Origin: Carboxylicivirga sp964602515 | GTDB taxonomy: Bacteria; Bacteroidota; Bacteroidia; Bacteroidales; Marinilabiliaceae | Direction of reading: 5' to 3' | Assembly (NCBI GenBank): GCA_964602515.1 | Contig: CAZRRJ010000001.1 | Coordinates: 806,001-870,000, forward strand | Length of the DNA stretch: 64,000 bases | Shown: piece after piece, positions 16,759 to 25,914 of the stretch | Position numbering within the stretch: position 1 is the first letter of the stretch | Layout: the number at the start of each line of letters is the position of its first letter | The notes under the pieces: generated by a model | What the model was told of the DNA's origin: nothing | Seen by the model: only the letters and a program-made list of their open reading frames with translations | The model's database searches: none | Position numbers and translations under genes: made by a program

Positions 16759-17214
16759 AATGAATAGAAACTACATAAATGTTAAAGTCTGCAAAGAAAA
16801 TAAAAAATCTGAAGAGAACAGTTAAATTCAATAATGAAAACGTTTAATTACACCACATATATTGAATACTAACCTCAAAACCATTAAAATACAATAAATA
16901 ACAACCTCACGTATTTTATACACACTCTTAGGTTTTAAGTTATGATTTGCTGTTATAAATAAATCTGTAAGTGCTATATTTTTAACAAATATTATAAATC
17001 TAGTCATTTTGTAAAATTATGACAAAAATACAGTTGAATATAACAAAGATAAAAAGAAGCTGACCGACACTTTAAGTATCACAAACATTTTAGGGCTAAT
17101 AAGCTTTCATTTAAAAGCTCTCGCAACATTACTACACAATAACTTTTGTATAAAGCACACCTGCTTTAACTTCTAAGCTACTCAAACTGTGTTTTATGCA
17201 ATTTTCAATTAAAA
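16759..17214 (-). promoter_or_regulatory. 456-base leader/promoter region ahead of the pigment operon
   Basis: No gene is seen in this AT-rich stretch. Read on the minus strand it contains two matches to the Bacteroidota -7 box TAnnTTTG: TATCTTTG at 17051-17044 and TATTTTTG at 17030-17023. Neither has a TTG at the normal 17-23 base distance upstream, so these are weak candidates; if used they would give a leader of roughly 250-290 bases before the ammonia lyase ATG. All 20 downstream genes have short gaps or overlaps, so the main promoter of the operon should lie here. Confidence 0.35.
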
Positions 17215-17922
17215 TCATCCAAGAATTAAAAAGATAGCAGGTCTTTTATTTATCTCTGGCATATTTTTCTTCCACTGTGCAATGCTTTTAGTCTGAATAA
17301 ATTCAGTTTCAAGCGTTATATCACAGGCTATACATAAACGGGTTTGGGGACGACAGGCTGCAATTAATTCTTGTAGCATTTTCATATTCCTGTATGGCGT
17401 TTCAATAAAGAGTTGCGTCTGACTCTCTTTTATCGACCTCTCTTCAAGGCGCTTAATATGTTTAGCGACTTCACCTGATTTAAGTGGAAGATACCCGTTA
17501 AATGCAAAACTTTGTCCATTTAAGCCCGATGCCATTACTGAAAGTAAAATAGAAGACGGCCCAACAAGTGGAACAACATGGAGGTTTTTCTCATGTGCTA
17601 GTTTTACAATATCAGCACCCGGATCAGCCACCCCCGGACAACCAGCTTCCGATAACATACCAAGATGATGCCCATCATGCATTGGTTTTAAAAAACCGGG
17701 AATATCATCGAGGTTTGTATGTTTATCCAAAACAAAGAATGTCAATTCATCAATTTCAATGGTCTTATCTACTTTTTTCAGAAAACGTCGTGCCGAACGA
17801 ATATTTTCAACAACAAAGTACTTGACTGAACGTATAATTTCAATCGTATCATGTGGTAAATTTCTTTCTATCGGACTTTCACCAAGTGTAGTCGGTATTA
17901 AATAAAGGTTGCCTTTCATCAA
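17215..17922 (-). CDS. tetrapyrrole-methylase-family SAM methyltransferase (RsmI-like)
   Basis: 235 residues. It has the tetrapyrrole methylase fold of RsmI, the 16S rRNA C1402 ribose 2'-O-methyltransferase: an N-terminal LYLIPTTLGES strand, MLSEAGCPGVADPGADIV (about 109-126; the RsmI motif is SDAGTPxISDPG), LVGPSSILLSVMASG and a late LFIETPYRN. The GCPGVADPG variant and the short length (RsmI is about 280) place it in a subgroup common in Bacteroidota, so it may be a second member with another RNA target; I give no symbol. A start at the second Met (17919) is equally possible. It precedes the pigment operon on the same strand but is separated by 456 bases. Confidence 0.8.
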   Translation of the reverse strand: MMKGNLYLIPTTLGESPIERNLPHDTIEIIRSVKYFVVENIRSARRFLKKVDKTIEIDELTFFVLDKHTNLDDIPGFLKPMHDGHHLGMLSEAGCPGVADPGADIVKLAHEKNLHVVPLVGPSSILLSVMASGLNGQSFAFNGYLPLKSGEVAKHIKRLEERSIKESQTQLFIETPYRNMKMLQELIAACRPQTRLCIACDITLETEFIQTKSIAQWKKNMPEINKRPAIFLILG

Positions 17923-18047
17923 GTGTACTTATTTACTAGTAATGCTAATACTTAATTTAATTAGGTTACAAAGTAAACATTTGCTTTGCTCTAATACAAT
18001 TGCATTTTATCATATCACCTACTTAGAATAGTTCTAAATAAAAATCG

Positions 18048-18055
18048 TAAGTTTG
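18048..18055 (+). promoter_or_regulatory. candidate -7 promoter box for the BASS transporter gene
   Basis: TAAGTTTG matches the Bacteroidota -7 consensus TAnnTTTG. It would start transcription near 18062, giving a leader of about 32 bases before the ATG at 18094. No TTG is found 17-23 bases upstream; the nearest candidate is a TTAG at 18023. Confidence 0.4.
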
Positions 18056-18093
18056 CATACGCTCAATATTAACGGTTATTACACATTATTTAT

Positions 18094-19020
18094 ATGGTTT
18101 TTTTAATCAACCTGGTACAAAACAGAAACTTTGTTTTAATTCTTGCTGTTATTGCAGGTCTAATTCTTGGAGATTTTGCTGTCTACATTAAAAGTTTCAC
18201 CATTTATATTTTGGCTTTGGTTATGACATTTTCAATGACTAACATTCGTACCTCAAGTTTATACCCACCTAAAACTCTTCTAAGGCCAATGCTTACCGGA
18301 GCAGTCTTAAATTATTTCATTTACGGCATTGTAATGATTAGTTTAGCTCATTTTTTAATCGAAGATAAAGTTTTATTCTATGGTTTTGTTGTGATAGCTA
18401 CAACACCACCCGGTGTTGCCATTATTCCCTTTTCGCACATATTAAAAGGTGACGTTGAATATTCAATTAAAGGTGTTCTGGGCGCCTTTATTTGTACAGT
18501 ATTTATTACGCCTTTTATTGTTGGATGGATCACTGGGAATAACAGTATTAAAGCTCTTGACCTGTTTTTTTTAATGCTTAAAACAATTGTTTTACCACTA
18601 CTTATCTCACGTTTATTATTACTACCAAAACCTTTTGTTCTAGTTGATAAAATCAGGGGTAAGGTTGTTGACTGGGGGTTTGCTACCCTTATTTTTATAG
18701 CTATTGGCCTTAACCGGCAGGTGTTTTTTAGTGAGCCAAATATTTTATTCCGGATTGCAATTATCTTGTTTTTAACACATTTTATTTTGGGCATTGTTTA
18801 TGAGAAAACTGCACGTCTTTTTTGTAAAGATGGTGTTAAAATAATTTCTCAAAATTTATTACTAACAATTAAAAGTTCAGGATTTGCAGTCGTTACAGCA
18901 CTTACCCTGTTTGGACAAAAAGCAGCAATACCAACAGCTGGCTTAGCCATGTTTGTCCTTCTCTACTTATTATTTCTATCATTCAGACAAGAATTTAACA
19001 AGAAAAAAGGTAACAATTAA
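18094..19020 (+). CDS. bile acid:sodium symporter (BASS/SBF) family transporter
   Basis: 308 residues, with about nine or ten hydrophobic helices and short loops and no signal peptide. The TTPPGVAIIPFSHILKGD segment (about 107-124) and the later SSGFAVVTALTLFG stretch resemble the paired crossover motifs of BASS-family Na+-coupled transporters. Substrates in this family include bile acids, pyruvate, pantothenate and sulfate or arsenite in different branches, and the sequence does not decide among them. The gene stands alone, transcribed away from the RsmI-like gene, and is closed by a strong palindromic terminator 30 bases after its stop. Confidence 0.75.
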   Translation: MVFLINLVQNRNFVLILAVIAGLILGDFAVYIKSFTIYILALVMTFSMTNIRTSSLYPPKTLLRPMLTGAVLNYFIYGIVMISLAHFLIEDKVLFYGFVVIATTPPGVAIIPFSHILKGDVEYSIKGVLGAFICTVFITPFIVGWITGNNSIKALDLFFLMLKTIVLPLLISRLLLLPKPFVLVDKIRGKVVDWGFATLIFIAIGLNRQVFFSEPNILFRIAIILFLTHFILGIVYEKTARLFCKDGVKIISQNLLLTIKSSGFAVVTALTLFGQKAAIPTAGLAMFVLLYLLFLSFRQEFNKKKGNN

Positions 19021-19049
19021 CAGTCTTAAGATTAAAAATAACAGAAAAA

Positions 19050-19092
19050 GTTAGTCCCCAAGAGTACTCTTGGGGACTAACAAGATTTTTTT
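19050..19092. terminator. bidirectional rho-independent terminator, perfect 32-base palindrome
   Basis: Bases 19050-19081 form an exact palindrome (arm GTTAGTCCCCAAGAGT, no loop bases), followed on the plus strand by a T run at 19086-19092 and on the minus strand by CTTTTTC. It lies between convergent genes, the BASS transporter (stop 19020) and the porin (stop 19136), and should terminate both. Confidence 0.85.
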
Positions 19093-19135
19093 AGTACAAT
19101 AATTTGTAACGATTATAGAACTAATCACATTTTTT

Positions 19136-20149
19136 TTAGAACCTTACCTCAAGATTTAAGAAGACTTTTCCTGAATTAGAAGCTTCAGATTCGCCAGAAC
19201 GGTGATGATGATAGTTTAAGGATGTATTAATCCGTTTTGGAACGATTACATATTCTACTCCTGCAAAAATATCCTCTCCATCTCTCTTTTTCCAGGCAGC
19301 AATATAATTTACATTATCATCCGATAATGGTTCATCAAAATTAAAATCGGAAACCATACCATCGATACGAGCCCATAAACCTATACGCGAAGTTATATTA
19401 TATTGTGAAAACACAGAATAAGCATCTCTATTATGTCCTTCAACATAAATATAATTGTTCTGGTGTGTATACTCTGCTCCAAGTGTAAATCTATCCAAAT
19501 CCAAACCAATAAAGCCTGTATATGATCCCAAATGAACATTTGCATTTGATTGATCAACATACAAACGCCCAATTAACTTCCGGTTTACAAACCAGCCAGT
19601 AATACCAATACTTCCACGAAAAGCATCGTCTTGCTGAAGCTGCTTGTACCCTTCACCATTAAATAATGCTACATCAACTGAAAATTTATCTGTGCTATAC
19701 TGTCCAGACATACCAATATCTGCACTAAAATCAAACTTCTGCCTATCCAGCATTGACGGAAGGATATATCGTTTGCCCCAAAGATTTTCCTGCACTTTAA
19801 ACTGGTAAGTATCATGTAAACCAAAAGCTGCAAACCAATTGTCTTTTTGGTAGTAAAGTGCTGCTGTTTTAAAGAAAACATATTGTGCCAATACATCCTC
19901 AATTACAAATTCACTACCACCAACATCTACCCTTAAATGCGCCTTCCAATCCTGCGTAATCTGATATTCATAACCAAAATATGCCCGCTTTAATTCAAAA
20001 GCTTTATCGTTACCATCACTTACATCAGCACTAAAATCTGCATAGATCCGCCCTTCAACTTTTCCAAAAGACTTAAAATCTGCCTTTTGCGCATGCACAA
20101 TACACATTACAGCAATTAAAAAAGCTGCTAAAATTACTTTTTTTGTCAT
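19136..20149 (-). CDS. outer-membrane porin (phosphate-selective porin O/P-like)
   Basis: 337 residues. A signal peptide ends at VHAQ (about residue 20). The mature protein consists of alternating amphipathic beta strands with aromatic girdles (KRAYFGYEYQI, GLWARIDG, AAWKKRDG) and ends in Phe in LNLEVRF, as beta-barrel outer-membrane proteins do. Overall it resembles porin O/P-type proteins of the phylum. It lies directly downstream of a PiT phosphate permease gene on the same strand (157 bases, with a terminator-like hairpin between), which supports anion or phosphate passage through the outer membrane. Length is a little under the 380-400 typical of PorO/PorP. Confidence 0.8.
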   Translation of the reverse strand: MTKKVILAAFLIAVMCIVHAQKADFKSFGKVEGRIYADFSADVSDGNDKAFELKRAYFGYEYQITQDWKAHLRVDVGGSEFVIEDVLAQYVFFKTAALYYQKDNWFAAFGLHDTYQFKVQENLWGKRYILPSMLDRQKFDFSADIGMSGQYSTDKFSVDVALFNGEGYKQLQQDDAFRGSIGITGWFVNRKLIGRLYVDQSNANVHLGSYTGFIGLDLDRFTLGAEYTHQNNYIYVEGHNRDAYSVFSQYNITSRIGLWARIDGMVSDFNFDEPLSDDNVNYIAAWKKRDGEDIFAGVEYVIVPKRINTSLNYHHHRSGESEASNSGKVFLNLEVRF

Positions 20150-20273
20150 GATTCCCCAATTTTAAATTCTACCCTTCAATACATACTGGTAATATTCCTG
20201 AGGTATTACCAATACTCAAACAGTTACGCAATTACGTATTAAATGTTTCCCTGTGAATATATTTAGACTCTAT

Positions 20274-20304
20274 AAAAAAGAAGGATTTGTACCCTTCTTT
20301 TTTT
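20274..20304 (-). terminator. rho-independent terminator after the phosphate permease gene
   Basis: Read on the minus strand, AAAAAAGAAGG pairs with CCTTCTTTTTT around a short loop, ending in a T run. It follows the permease stop (20307) at once. It may fully separate the porin gene or only reduce read-through into it. Confidence 0.75.
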
Positions 20305-20306
20305 TA

Positions 20307-22556
20307 TTATTTTGTTTGATAAGCAACAAAATCACGCTGAGCTTTTATTAGATTAACCATATGCAGTATCAGATTCTGAGTTTCATGCAGTACATTTAAA
20401 TATAGTAAGCTAATTTTGGTTCCTGCCTTCTCATTTTTGATTCGCTTTAATTGTTTCTTCCGGTTAGTCCGCATTGTTTCAAAAATGCTTTGCTGCTGCT
20501 TTACCAAGTCTTCAAGCTGAGAATAGTCACTTTGTGTAATAACACGAATAGATTTCGCCATAAAATTCTGAACATCATTCCTAATTCCATTAAGCTCCTC
20601 AAACTGCTCCAACGTAAATACCTTATGGTTATTATCGATATGCTCAAATGCCGGTTCTGTTATAAAAGATAAGCAATGAGCCGTTTCTCGCAAGTAATCA
20701 ACGACCTGAATATAATACAAGCTTGAATCAATAGCTTGTTCCTGAAGTTTCTTAACTGTAGGGTACACACTACCCTTTAGCTTTTTCGCTTTTTTATTGA
20801 GAGCTTTTACCTCTTTATTAATTTCTTTAAGACTTCTTCTGTCTTCGGCTTCAAAATCATTAATGGCTTGCGAATATAACTGCGACACTTTCTTAAGTAT
20901 ATCGGTTACACTATAAGTACATTTTTCAAGTACTTTTTCAGCCAATATCTCTCCATTAATTTCCTCAATTTCAAAATCATCAACTTCCGTCTCTGCCTTA
21001 TTGTTCTTCTTATAAACAAGATGTGTTCTAAAGGTAATATACACCGCAATAATTATTAAAACTGCTACAAACCAAATACCCAATAAACTAATTAGCATAG
21101 CCATTACAAAAGCCACTGTAAATGCAGATAATGCAGTAAAAAACCAACCTCCAATCACAGAAAGAACACCAGTAATCCGGTATACAGCACTTTCTCGTCC
21201 CCAAGCTCGGTCAGCAAGCGAACTACCCATAGCAACCATAAATGTTACGTAAGTTGTGGATAAAGGCAGTTTCATATTTGTCGCAATAGAAATAAGAATA
21301 CTTGCAACAACCAGGTTGACTGATGCCCTTAACATATCAAAAGCAGGTGCTTCAGCCCCCATCGCTCTGCGTCGCTCTTCATATTCCGTTGAATCAAATT
21401 GCTTATTAATAACCCTGCCGATAGCATTTGGCATTATTGAACTAACTTTCCCGGAAGCATTAATTGCCACTCTAACAATAGAACGCGCAAAATAAGATGA
21501 CCCAAATCGCTCATCACCCTCATGTTGCCTGCTTAAATCCAGTGACGTTTTCACCACTGCTTTTGCCTTTTGGGATGTCCACAAAGTAACAACCATAACT
21601 ACCCCTGCAATAATAAGCATATATGTAGGTGTACTTACCTTACCGGCCAATGCTTCCATACTTATTCCAGCATCACCAGAAGCCACAAAAATCTTAAATG
21701 ATTCAAATCCTGCTAATGGTACTCCAATAAAGTTAACCAAATCATTACCGGCAAATGCCATAGCCAAAGCAAATGTTCCCGCTAACACAATTATTTTTAA
21801 AATATCAGTTCGGAAAATTAGCTTAATAACCTGCAAAAAGATAGTCCAAGTTATCAAACTTACTATAATTATAGTGAGTCCATTACTTTTAATCCATTCT
21901 TTAGATGAGTCATCCATAAATGATGCCCCCTTGGCTCCTTTAACTAATATAAAATAGGTAATAGCGGTAATGGCAATACCGCCCCAAATGGCACCTAAAT
22001 AATTTAAACGCTTAGTATAATTAAATGAAAAAATTAAGCGGGTAATATATTGTACCAGTGCTCCTGCACTAAATGATATAACAACAGAAAGTAATATGCC
22101 CGATATTATGGCAAGTGCTTTTGCCGTATTAATATATTCACTAATACCCATCTCCGGGTTATTCATCACTTTGATGATAGCAACAGCAACTGCTGCACCT
22201 AAAATCTCAAATACAATAGACACCGTGGTTGATGTTGGCATTCCAAATGTATTAAATACATCGAGTAAGATCACATCTGTTATCATAACAGCCAAAAAGA
22301 TGATCATGATCTCTGAAAAGATGAAATACTGGGGGTTAAAAATACCCTTCCTGGCCACTTCCATCATTCCGCTTGAGAATGTAGCACCAAACAAAATACC
22401 TATGGCAGCTACTATCATAATGTACTTGTATGGTGCAGCTTTTGCACCAATTGCTGAATTTAAAAAATTGACAGCATCGTTGCTTACTCCAACAATAAGG
22501 TCAGAAATGGCCAAAGCAAATAAAACAATGACCAGAATTAAATAAATGTTTTCCAT
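20307..22556 (-). CDS. PiT-family inorganic phosphate permease with C-terminal PhoU-like domain
   Basis: 749 residues. The membrane part (about 1-510) has the two family signatures, SNDAVNFLNSAIG near residue 25 and AGNDLVNFIGVPLAG near 266 (PiT consensus GANDVANA), in inverted repeats of helices. After the last helices comes a soluble helical region (about 540-749, YSVTDILKKVSQLYSQAI, then long charged helices) of PhoU/DUF47 type. PiT proteins import phosphate with H+ or Na+; in many genomes the PhoU-like regulator is a separate pit accessory gene, here it is fused. The length, about 200 residues above plain PiT, fits that fusion. The porin gene follows. Confidence 0.9.
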   Translation of the reverse strand: MENIYLILVIVLFALAISDLIVGVSNDAVNFLNSAIGAKAAPYKYIMIVAAIGILFGATFSSGMMEVARKGIFNPQYFIFSEIMIIFLAVMITDVILLDVFNTFGMPTSTTVSIVFEILGAAVAVAIIKVMNNPEMGISEYINTAKALAIISGILLSVVISFSAGALVQYITRLIFSFNYTKRLNYLGAIWGGIAITAITYFILVKGAKGASFMDDSSKEWIKSNGLTIIIVSLITWTIFLQVIKLIFRTDILKIIVLAGTFALAMAFAGNDLVNFIGVPLAGFESFKIFVASGDAGISMEALAGKVSTPTYMLIIAGVVMVVTLWTSQKAKAVVKTSLDLSRQHEGDERFGSSYFARSIVRVAINASGKVSSIMPNAIGRVINKQFDSTEYEERRRAMGAEAPAFDMLRASVNLVVASILISIATNMKLPLSTTYVTFMVAMGSSLADRAWGRESAVYRITGVLSVIGGWFFTALSAFTVAFVMAMLISLLGIWFVAVLIIIAVYITFRTHLVYKKNNKAETEVDDFEIEEINGEILAEKVLEKCTYSVTDILKKVSQLYSQAINDFEAEDRRSLKEINKEVKALNKKAKKLKGSVYPTVKKLQEQAIDSSLYYIQVVDYLRETAHCLSFITEPAFEHIDNNHKVFTLEQFEELNGIRNDVQNFMAKSIRVITQSDYSQLEDLVKQQQSIFETMRTNRKKQLKRIKNEKAGTKISLLYLNVLHETQNLILHMVNLIKAQRDFVAYQTK

Positions 22557-22590
22557 CAGAAAATGTTATTTGTTGTTCTTTTTTGCCTCG

Positions 22591-22598
22591 CAAACATA
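22591..22598 (-). promoter_or_regulatory. candidate -7 promoter box for the phosphate permease gene
   Basis: Read on the minus strand this is TATGTTTG, matching TAnnTTTG; transcription would begin near 22584, about 28 bases before the ATG at 22556. No TTG occurs at the expected upstream distance. Confidence 0.4.
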
Positions 22599-22986
22599 CT
22601 GAGTCATAAGCACTAGGATGTTGGTTTAAGATTAAGCGAATGTTAAATTTACGTTAACTGACTTCAAGTTAAGCCATTATTGTTTTTAATGCAACAAGGA
22701 CTTAACCTTTATAAAATTCTAACGTTTAAATAATAAGCCAAGTTTGATTAAAATTACATATCCGTAATTTTAATTAAAGCTAAAAACAGGTAATTGAGCA
22801 TATTCCTACTTACTATCGTTTAAAATATTAATTAATGTTGTACTATGGGCACTTTATCTAAAAAGGTTTTTATAATTTTGCGACACTTTTTTGCATATTA
22901 AAAGTATTCTAAAACCTGATTTTATCGTTAATGTACCTTAACTTAAGGCAATACAAACAGAAATGGGTCAGTTAAAATAATATTGA
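22599..22986 (+). promoter_or_regulatory. intergenic region between divergent permease and LysE genes, with a -7 box at 22873-22880
   Basis: No gene is seen in these 388 bases. TAATTTTG at 22873-22880 (plus strand) matches the -7 consensus and would give a leader of about 100 bases to the LysE-family gene at 22987. No stem-loop or repeat stood out in the rest. Confidence 0.35.
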
Positions 22987-23625
22987 ATGGACTTTAGTTA
23001 TATAGTTGAAGGTGTAATAATTGGCATTTCCGCTTCAATACCGCTTGGACCTATTGGAGTATTGGTGATTCAACGCACCCTTAACAAAGGTCATTTATCC
23101 GGTTTTATATCCGGATTGGGTGCTGCTCTCTCCGATACTATTTATGCAATTATTGCCGGATTTAGTCTTTCTTTTATTGTCGGGTTTATTGAATCTCAAA
23201 TACTGTGGATTCAAATTATAGGTGCTATTATTCTTATCTCTTTAGGATTAAAAATTTTTACTACTAACCCTGCCATCCAGCTCAGGCGGCAAAAAAAGAA
23301 GAGTTCAAGTTTGATCCAGGATTTTTTCTCAACTTTTGCCCTAACGATTGCCAACCCATTAGCAGTCTTTTTATTTATGGCCTTCTTTACCGGTTTTCGT
23401 GTTGTTGAAACAAAACATTCGCCAATTGAGAATTTTATGCTTATAGGTGGTGTATTTTGTGGTGCTGCATCATGGTGGCTTATCTTAAGCTCTTTAGTTA
23501 ACTTATTTCGCTCAAAAATTAACCTTCGCCGATTATTCTGGATAAATAAAATTGCCGGTAGTACAATTGTTATTTTAGTTGTACTGGCTTTTAGTATATG
23601 GATAAGTAAAGAGTATATTTTTTAG
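22987..23625 (+). CDS. LysE/RhtB-family amino acid exporter
   Basis: 212 residues with six hydrophobic segments. The N-terminal GISASIPLGPIGVLVIQRTL (about 13-32) is the LysE signature (GxxPGPxxxxV), and GLGAALSDTIYAI continues helix 2. A cytoplasmic basic loop RQKKKSS follows helix 3, as in the family, and TIANPLAVFLFMAFF gives helix 4. It should export an amino acid or derivative across the inner membrane; the substrate cannot be told. It is a single gene transcribed away from the phosphate permease. Confidence 0.85.
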   Translation: MDFSYIVEGVIIGISASIPLGPIGVLVIQRTLNKGHLSGFISGLGAALSDTIYAIIAGFSLSFIVGFIESQILWIQIIGAIILISLGLKIFTTNPAIQLRRQKKKSSSLIQDFFSTFALTIANPLAVFLFMAFFTGFRVVETKHSPIENFMLIGGVFCGAASWWLILSSLVNLFRSKINLRRLFWINKIAGSTIVILVVLAFSIWISKEYIF

Positions 23626-23762
23626 ATATGAGATTGATTTAAAAGTTGTATGTTTATTTATTTATAATCATCCGCCAATGCATCAAATCACTTACCATAA
23701 CCACTTTATCTATTTTCAACAACCATGTAGAACTCCCAAATAAATTTCATCATTCACTTATT

Positions 23763-24326
23763 TCACACCTTACGATGTTTCATAGTTCTGAACTGATTTA
23801 ATGCTTTGTAAGTTGTAACTATAAGCAAAATAATAAAAATGAACATTAGGTAGTTTCTTGAATAAATCAATCTTTTGATTTTCCTCTCATCATATTTAAA
23901 ACTTATGCATTTAAAATTATTTGTGCCTAAAACTTTATCATTATCCCAAATATTAGCTATTATATCTTGATTTACTTTTTTGTCTGTATTACCTACAAAC
24001 TCAATATAGTATTCCACATTATTTTCATCCACAATTTTAGCAACAACTTTATAAGCACTATAGTAATAGCCTAATATTCTATTTATACACACTTCTTTAT
24101 CATTAAACTTATAAACATTTCCTTTTGCCGCTATAGTAAAACCATATTTATCCTTAATTGCAAATCCGTTTTCAAAATCAGGCCTATCGTCAAGTATTAT
24201 ATCTAATGGTAGAAGATGATAAAAACCAAAATCATTTTTACCGTAAAAAAATAACTGTCTGTCAAAACCAAAATAAGTTAAACCTATAAGTACTGTTATT
24301 ACTAAAAAGACTCTAATTATTCTCAT
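23763..24326 (-). CDS. small two-helix membrane protein of unknown function, possible immunity protein
   Basis: 187 residues, not recognised. One hydrophobic segment is at the N terminus (about 5-20, a signal anchor or signal peptide) and another near the C terminus (about 159-172, YLMFIFIILLIVTTY), with a domain of about 130 residues between them that would face the periplasm. It begins only 10 bases after the stop of the toxin-like gene upstream on the same strand and ends without further genes in the unit. A short membrane protein directly 3' of a modular protein with a variable C-terminal domain is the usual place for an immunity gene; that is an inference from layout. Confidence 0.65.
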   Translation of the reverse strand: MRIIRVFLVITVLIGLTYFGFDRQLFFYGKNDFGFYHLLPLDIILDDRPDFENGFAIKDKYGFTIAAKGNVYKFNDKEVCINRILGYYYSAYKVVAKIVDENNVEYYIEFVGNTDKKVNQDIIANIWDNDKVLGTNNFKCISFKYDERKIKRLIYSRNYLMFIFIILLIVTTYKALNQFRTMKHRKV

Positions 24327-24336
24327 AAATTAACTA

Positions 24337-25914
24337 TTAATATCCAGGGTCTGGGAATTTACAAGTACCTCTTACTGGCTTATACGGGAATGGTGTTCCT
24401 CCAAATCTTTCTAGATTAGGCCCTAATCCATCTGGCTGAAAACGAGACTCTCCGAATAACCTTCCCATAATGTATTCGTCAACATAATCAGGATCCCAAA
24501 AACCATCCCTTACAAACATATCATATGTAACCGTACAAATTCCATTGACACAATGTATAGAATAATCTACATTTGTTCTACCAATATGAAAAATACTACC
24601 TTCAAGATTCACAGAGAAATTACCCGATAATGCCGTTGTTTTTCCAGTTATTATTCTTTGATGTCTCGCTTGAAATTCATCGCTCGATATTAAAGCATCT
24701 ATTGTATTATTTCCTAAACTAACTGCAATTCCACCTCCAGTAAAATAATGTTTCAGAGCCTGCATTGAATTTTCCATACCATCTATAACAAATGGAACAG
24801 TAATATCTTCAATTTTTTGAACAACCAATACATCAGCTTTCTTACTTTTAGCACCCTTACCACCTGCACCTGAGCTTATTTGAATTTTACCTGTTGGTTC
24901 TTCAGTAAGGACTGTGTCCGTATCCACCTCTTCTACCATTGGTTCCTGCACTTTTTGAGCAGCTTCCTTCTTTTGCATTTGAGCCCCTGCTATAGCCTCC
25001 CTCTGAGCTGCAAGCGCAGGATACATTGCTATACGCTTTTGCACATAGTCGCTATCCATATGTTCGGCATGTATGTTAGCTAAGGTAGCGCTACCCGGGC
25101 CAGATATATTACCATCGCTTTCCTGCCAGTGCAATACCTCTTCCTGGAACTTAGTAATGGCCTCAATGGTTTTGCCTATTTTTTCCTGCTCTACCGATGG
25201 TGTAGGCGAGCTTTTTACTACAGCACTCTCCTGCTCAAAGTCGCTTTCAGAGAGAAGGCCTAAGTCAAGTAATGCTTTTTGAATAGTCATTACATCAGCT
25301 TTTATATTTTCAGCACATCCGGCACCAACTCCTGAATTAATCTGTGTGTTGGCAGCAGTGACCTTTTTACTACCACCACCAACCAATTGATTTTGCGCAA
25401 CTGCAACAGGACCTTCACCCAAAACCCGCGCATTCCATTTAATGCCTGCAAAGCCTTTTTCTAAAGCATCAACAAACGCCCTGCTGCCAACCTTTATTTT
25501 TTGGCTATACATGTCACTTTCAAACTGACCAAATAGTATCTCTACATTCGGGTGGCGCTTCTTAACTTTTTGTATGTAACCCCTTTTGAACTTCCAATAG
25601 CAATCTTTAAGGCTTCTTTTGAATTGTTCGTCTGTAACATTAGCCTTATCCGGATTTTTAACAGGAGCAAGTGGATTTTTAGTTGTAACAGGAGCGTCAG
25701 GCACTTCATTCTGTTCTGCTTCTTTTTGCTTATGTTTCTCCTTGTACTTTTGAAAAGATGCATCGTGAAGAGCATTGTCACGGGCAAGCATTTTTTTAAC
25801 CTGTTCGGGTTTTAAACCAACAATATCATTTTCTTCCTCCCAATAGCCATCAGGTTCCAATTGGTTTAAGCGTTCTGCTCTTTCTATATCATCATACAGG
25901 TCTTTGTTATACAT
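24337..25914 (-). CDS. modular secreted-effector-like protein: peptidoglycan-binding-like region and putative C-terminal toxin domain
   Basis: 525 residues, no signal peptide or membrane helix. Residues 1-90 are charged and low complexity (KYKEKHKQKEAEQ). About 91-175 is a basic helical domain. About 193-281 resembles the peptidoglycan-binding-like module seen in contractile-injection and type VI cargo proteins: SGVGAG, KADVMTIQKALLDLGLL, AITKFQEEVLHW, then SDGNISGPGSATLANI. A second short copy starts at 347 (SSGAGGKGAKSKKADVLVVQ) and breaks off into a different C-terminal domain (about 385-525: ALKHYFTGGG, RDGFWDPDYVDEY, GGTPFPYKP), which looks like an exchangeable toxin domain. I could not name that domain; its order of motifs faintly recalls colicin-M-like proteins. 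A small membrane-protein gene follows by 10 bases. Confidence 0.6.
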   Translation of the reverse strand: MYNKDLYDDIERAERLNQLEPDGYWEEENDIVGLKPEQVKKMLARDNALHDASFQKYKEKHKQKEAEQNEVPDAPVTTKNPLAPVKNPDKANVTDEQFKRSLKDCYWKFKRGYIQKVKKRHPNVEILFGQFESDMYSQKIKVGSRAFVDALEKGFAGIKWNARVLGEGPVAVAQNQLVGGGSKKVTAANTQINSGVGAGCAENIKADVMTIQKALLDLGLLSESDFEQESAVVKSSPTPSVEQEKIGKTIEAITKFQEEVLHWQESDGNISGPGSATLANIHAEHMDSDYVQKRIAMYPALAAQREAIAGAQMQKKEAAQKVQEPMVEEVDTDTVLTEEPTGKIQISSGAGGKGAKSKKADVLVVQKIEDITVPFVIDGMENSMQALKHYFTGGGIAVSLGNNTIDALISSDEFQARHQRIITGKTTALSGNFSVNLEGSIFHIGRTNVDYSIHCVNGICTVTYDMFVRDGFWDPDYVDEYIMGRLFGESRFQPDGLGPNLERFGGTPFPYKPVRGTCKFPDPGY

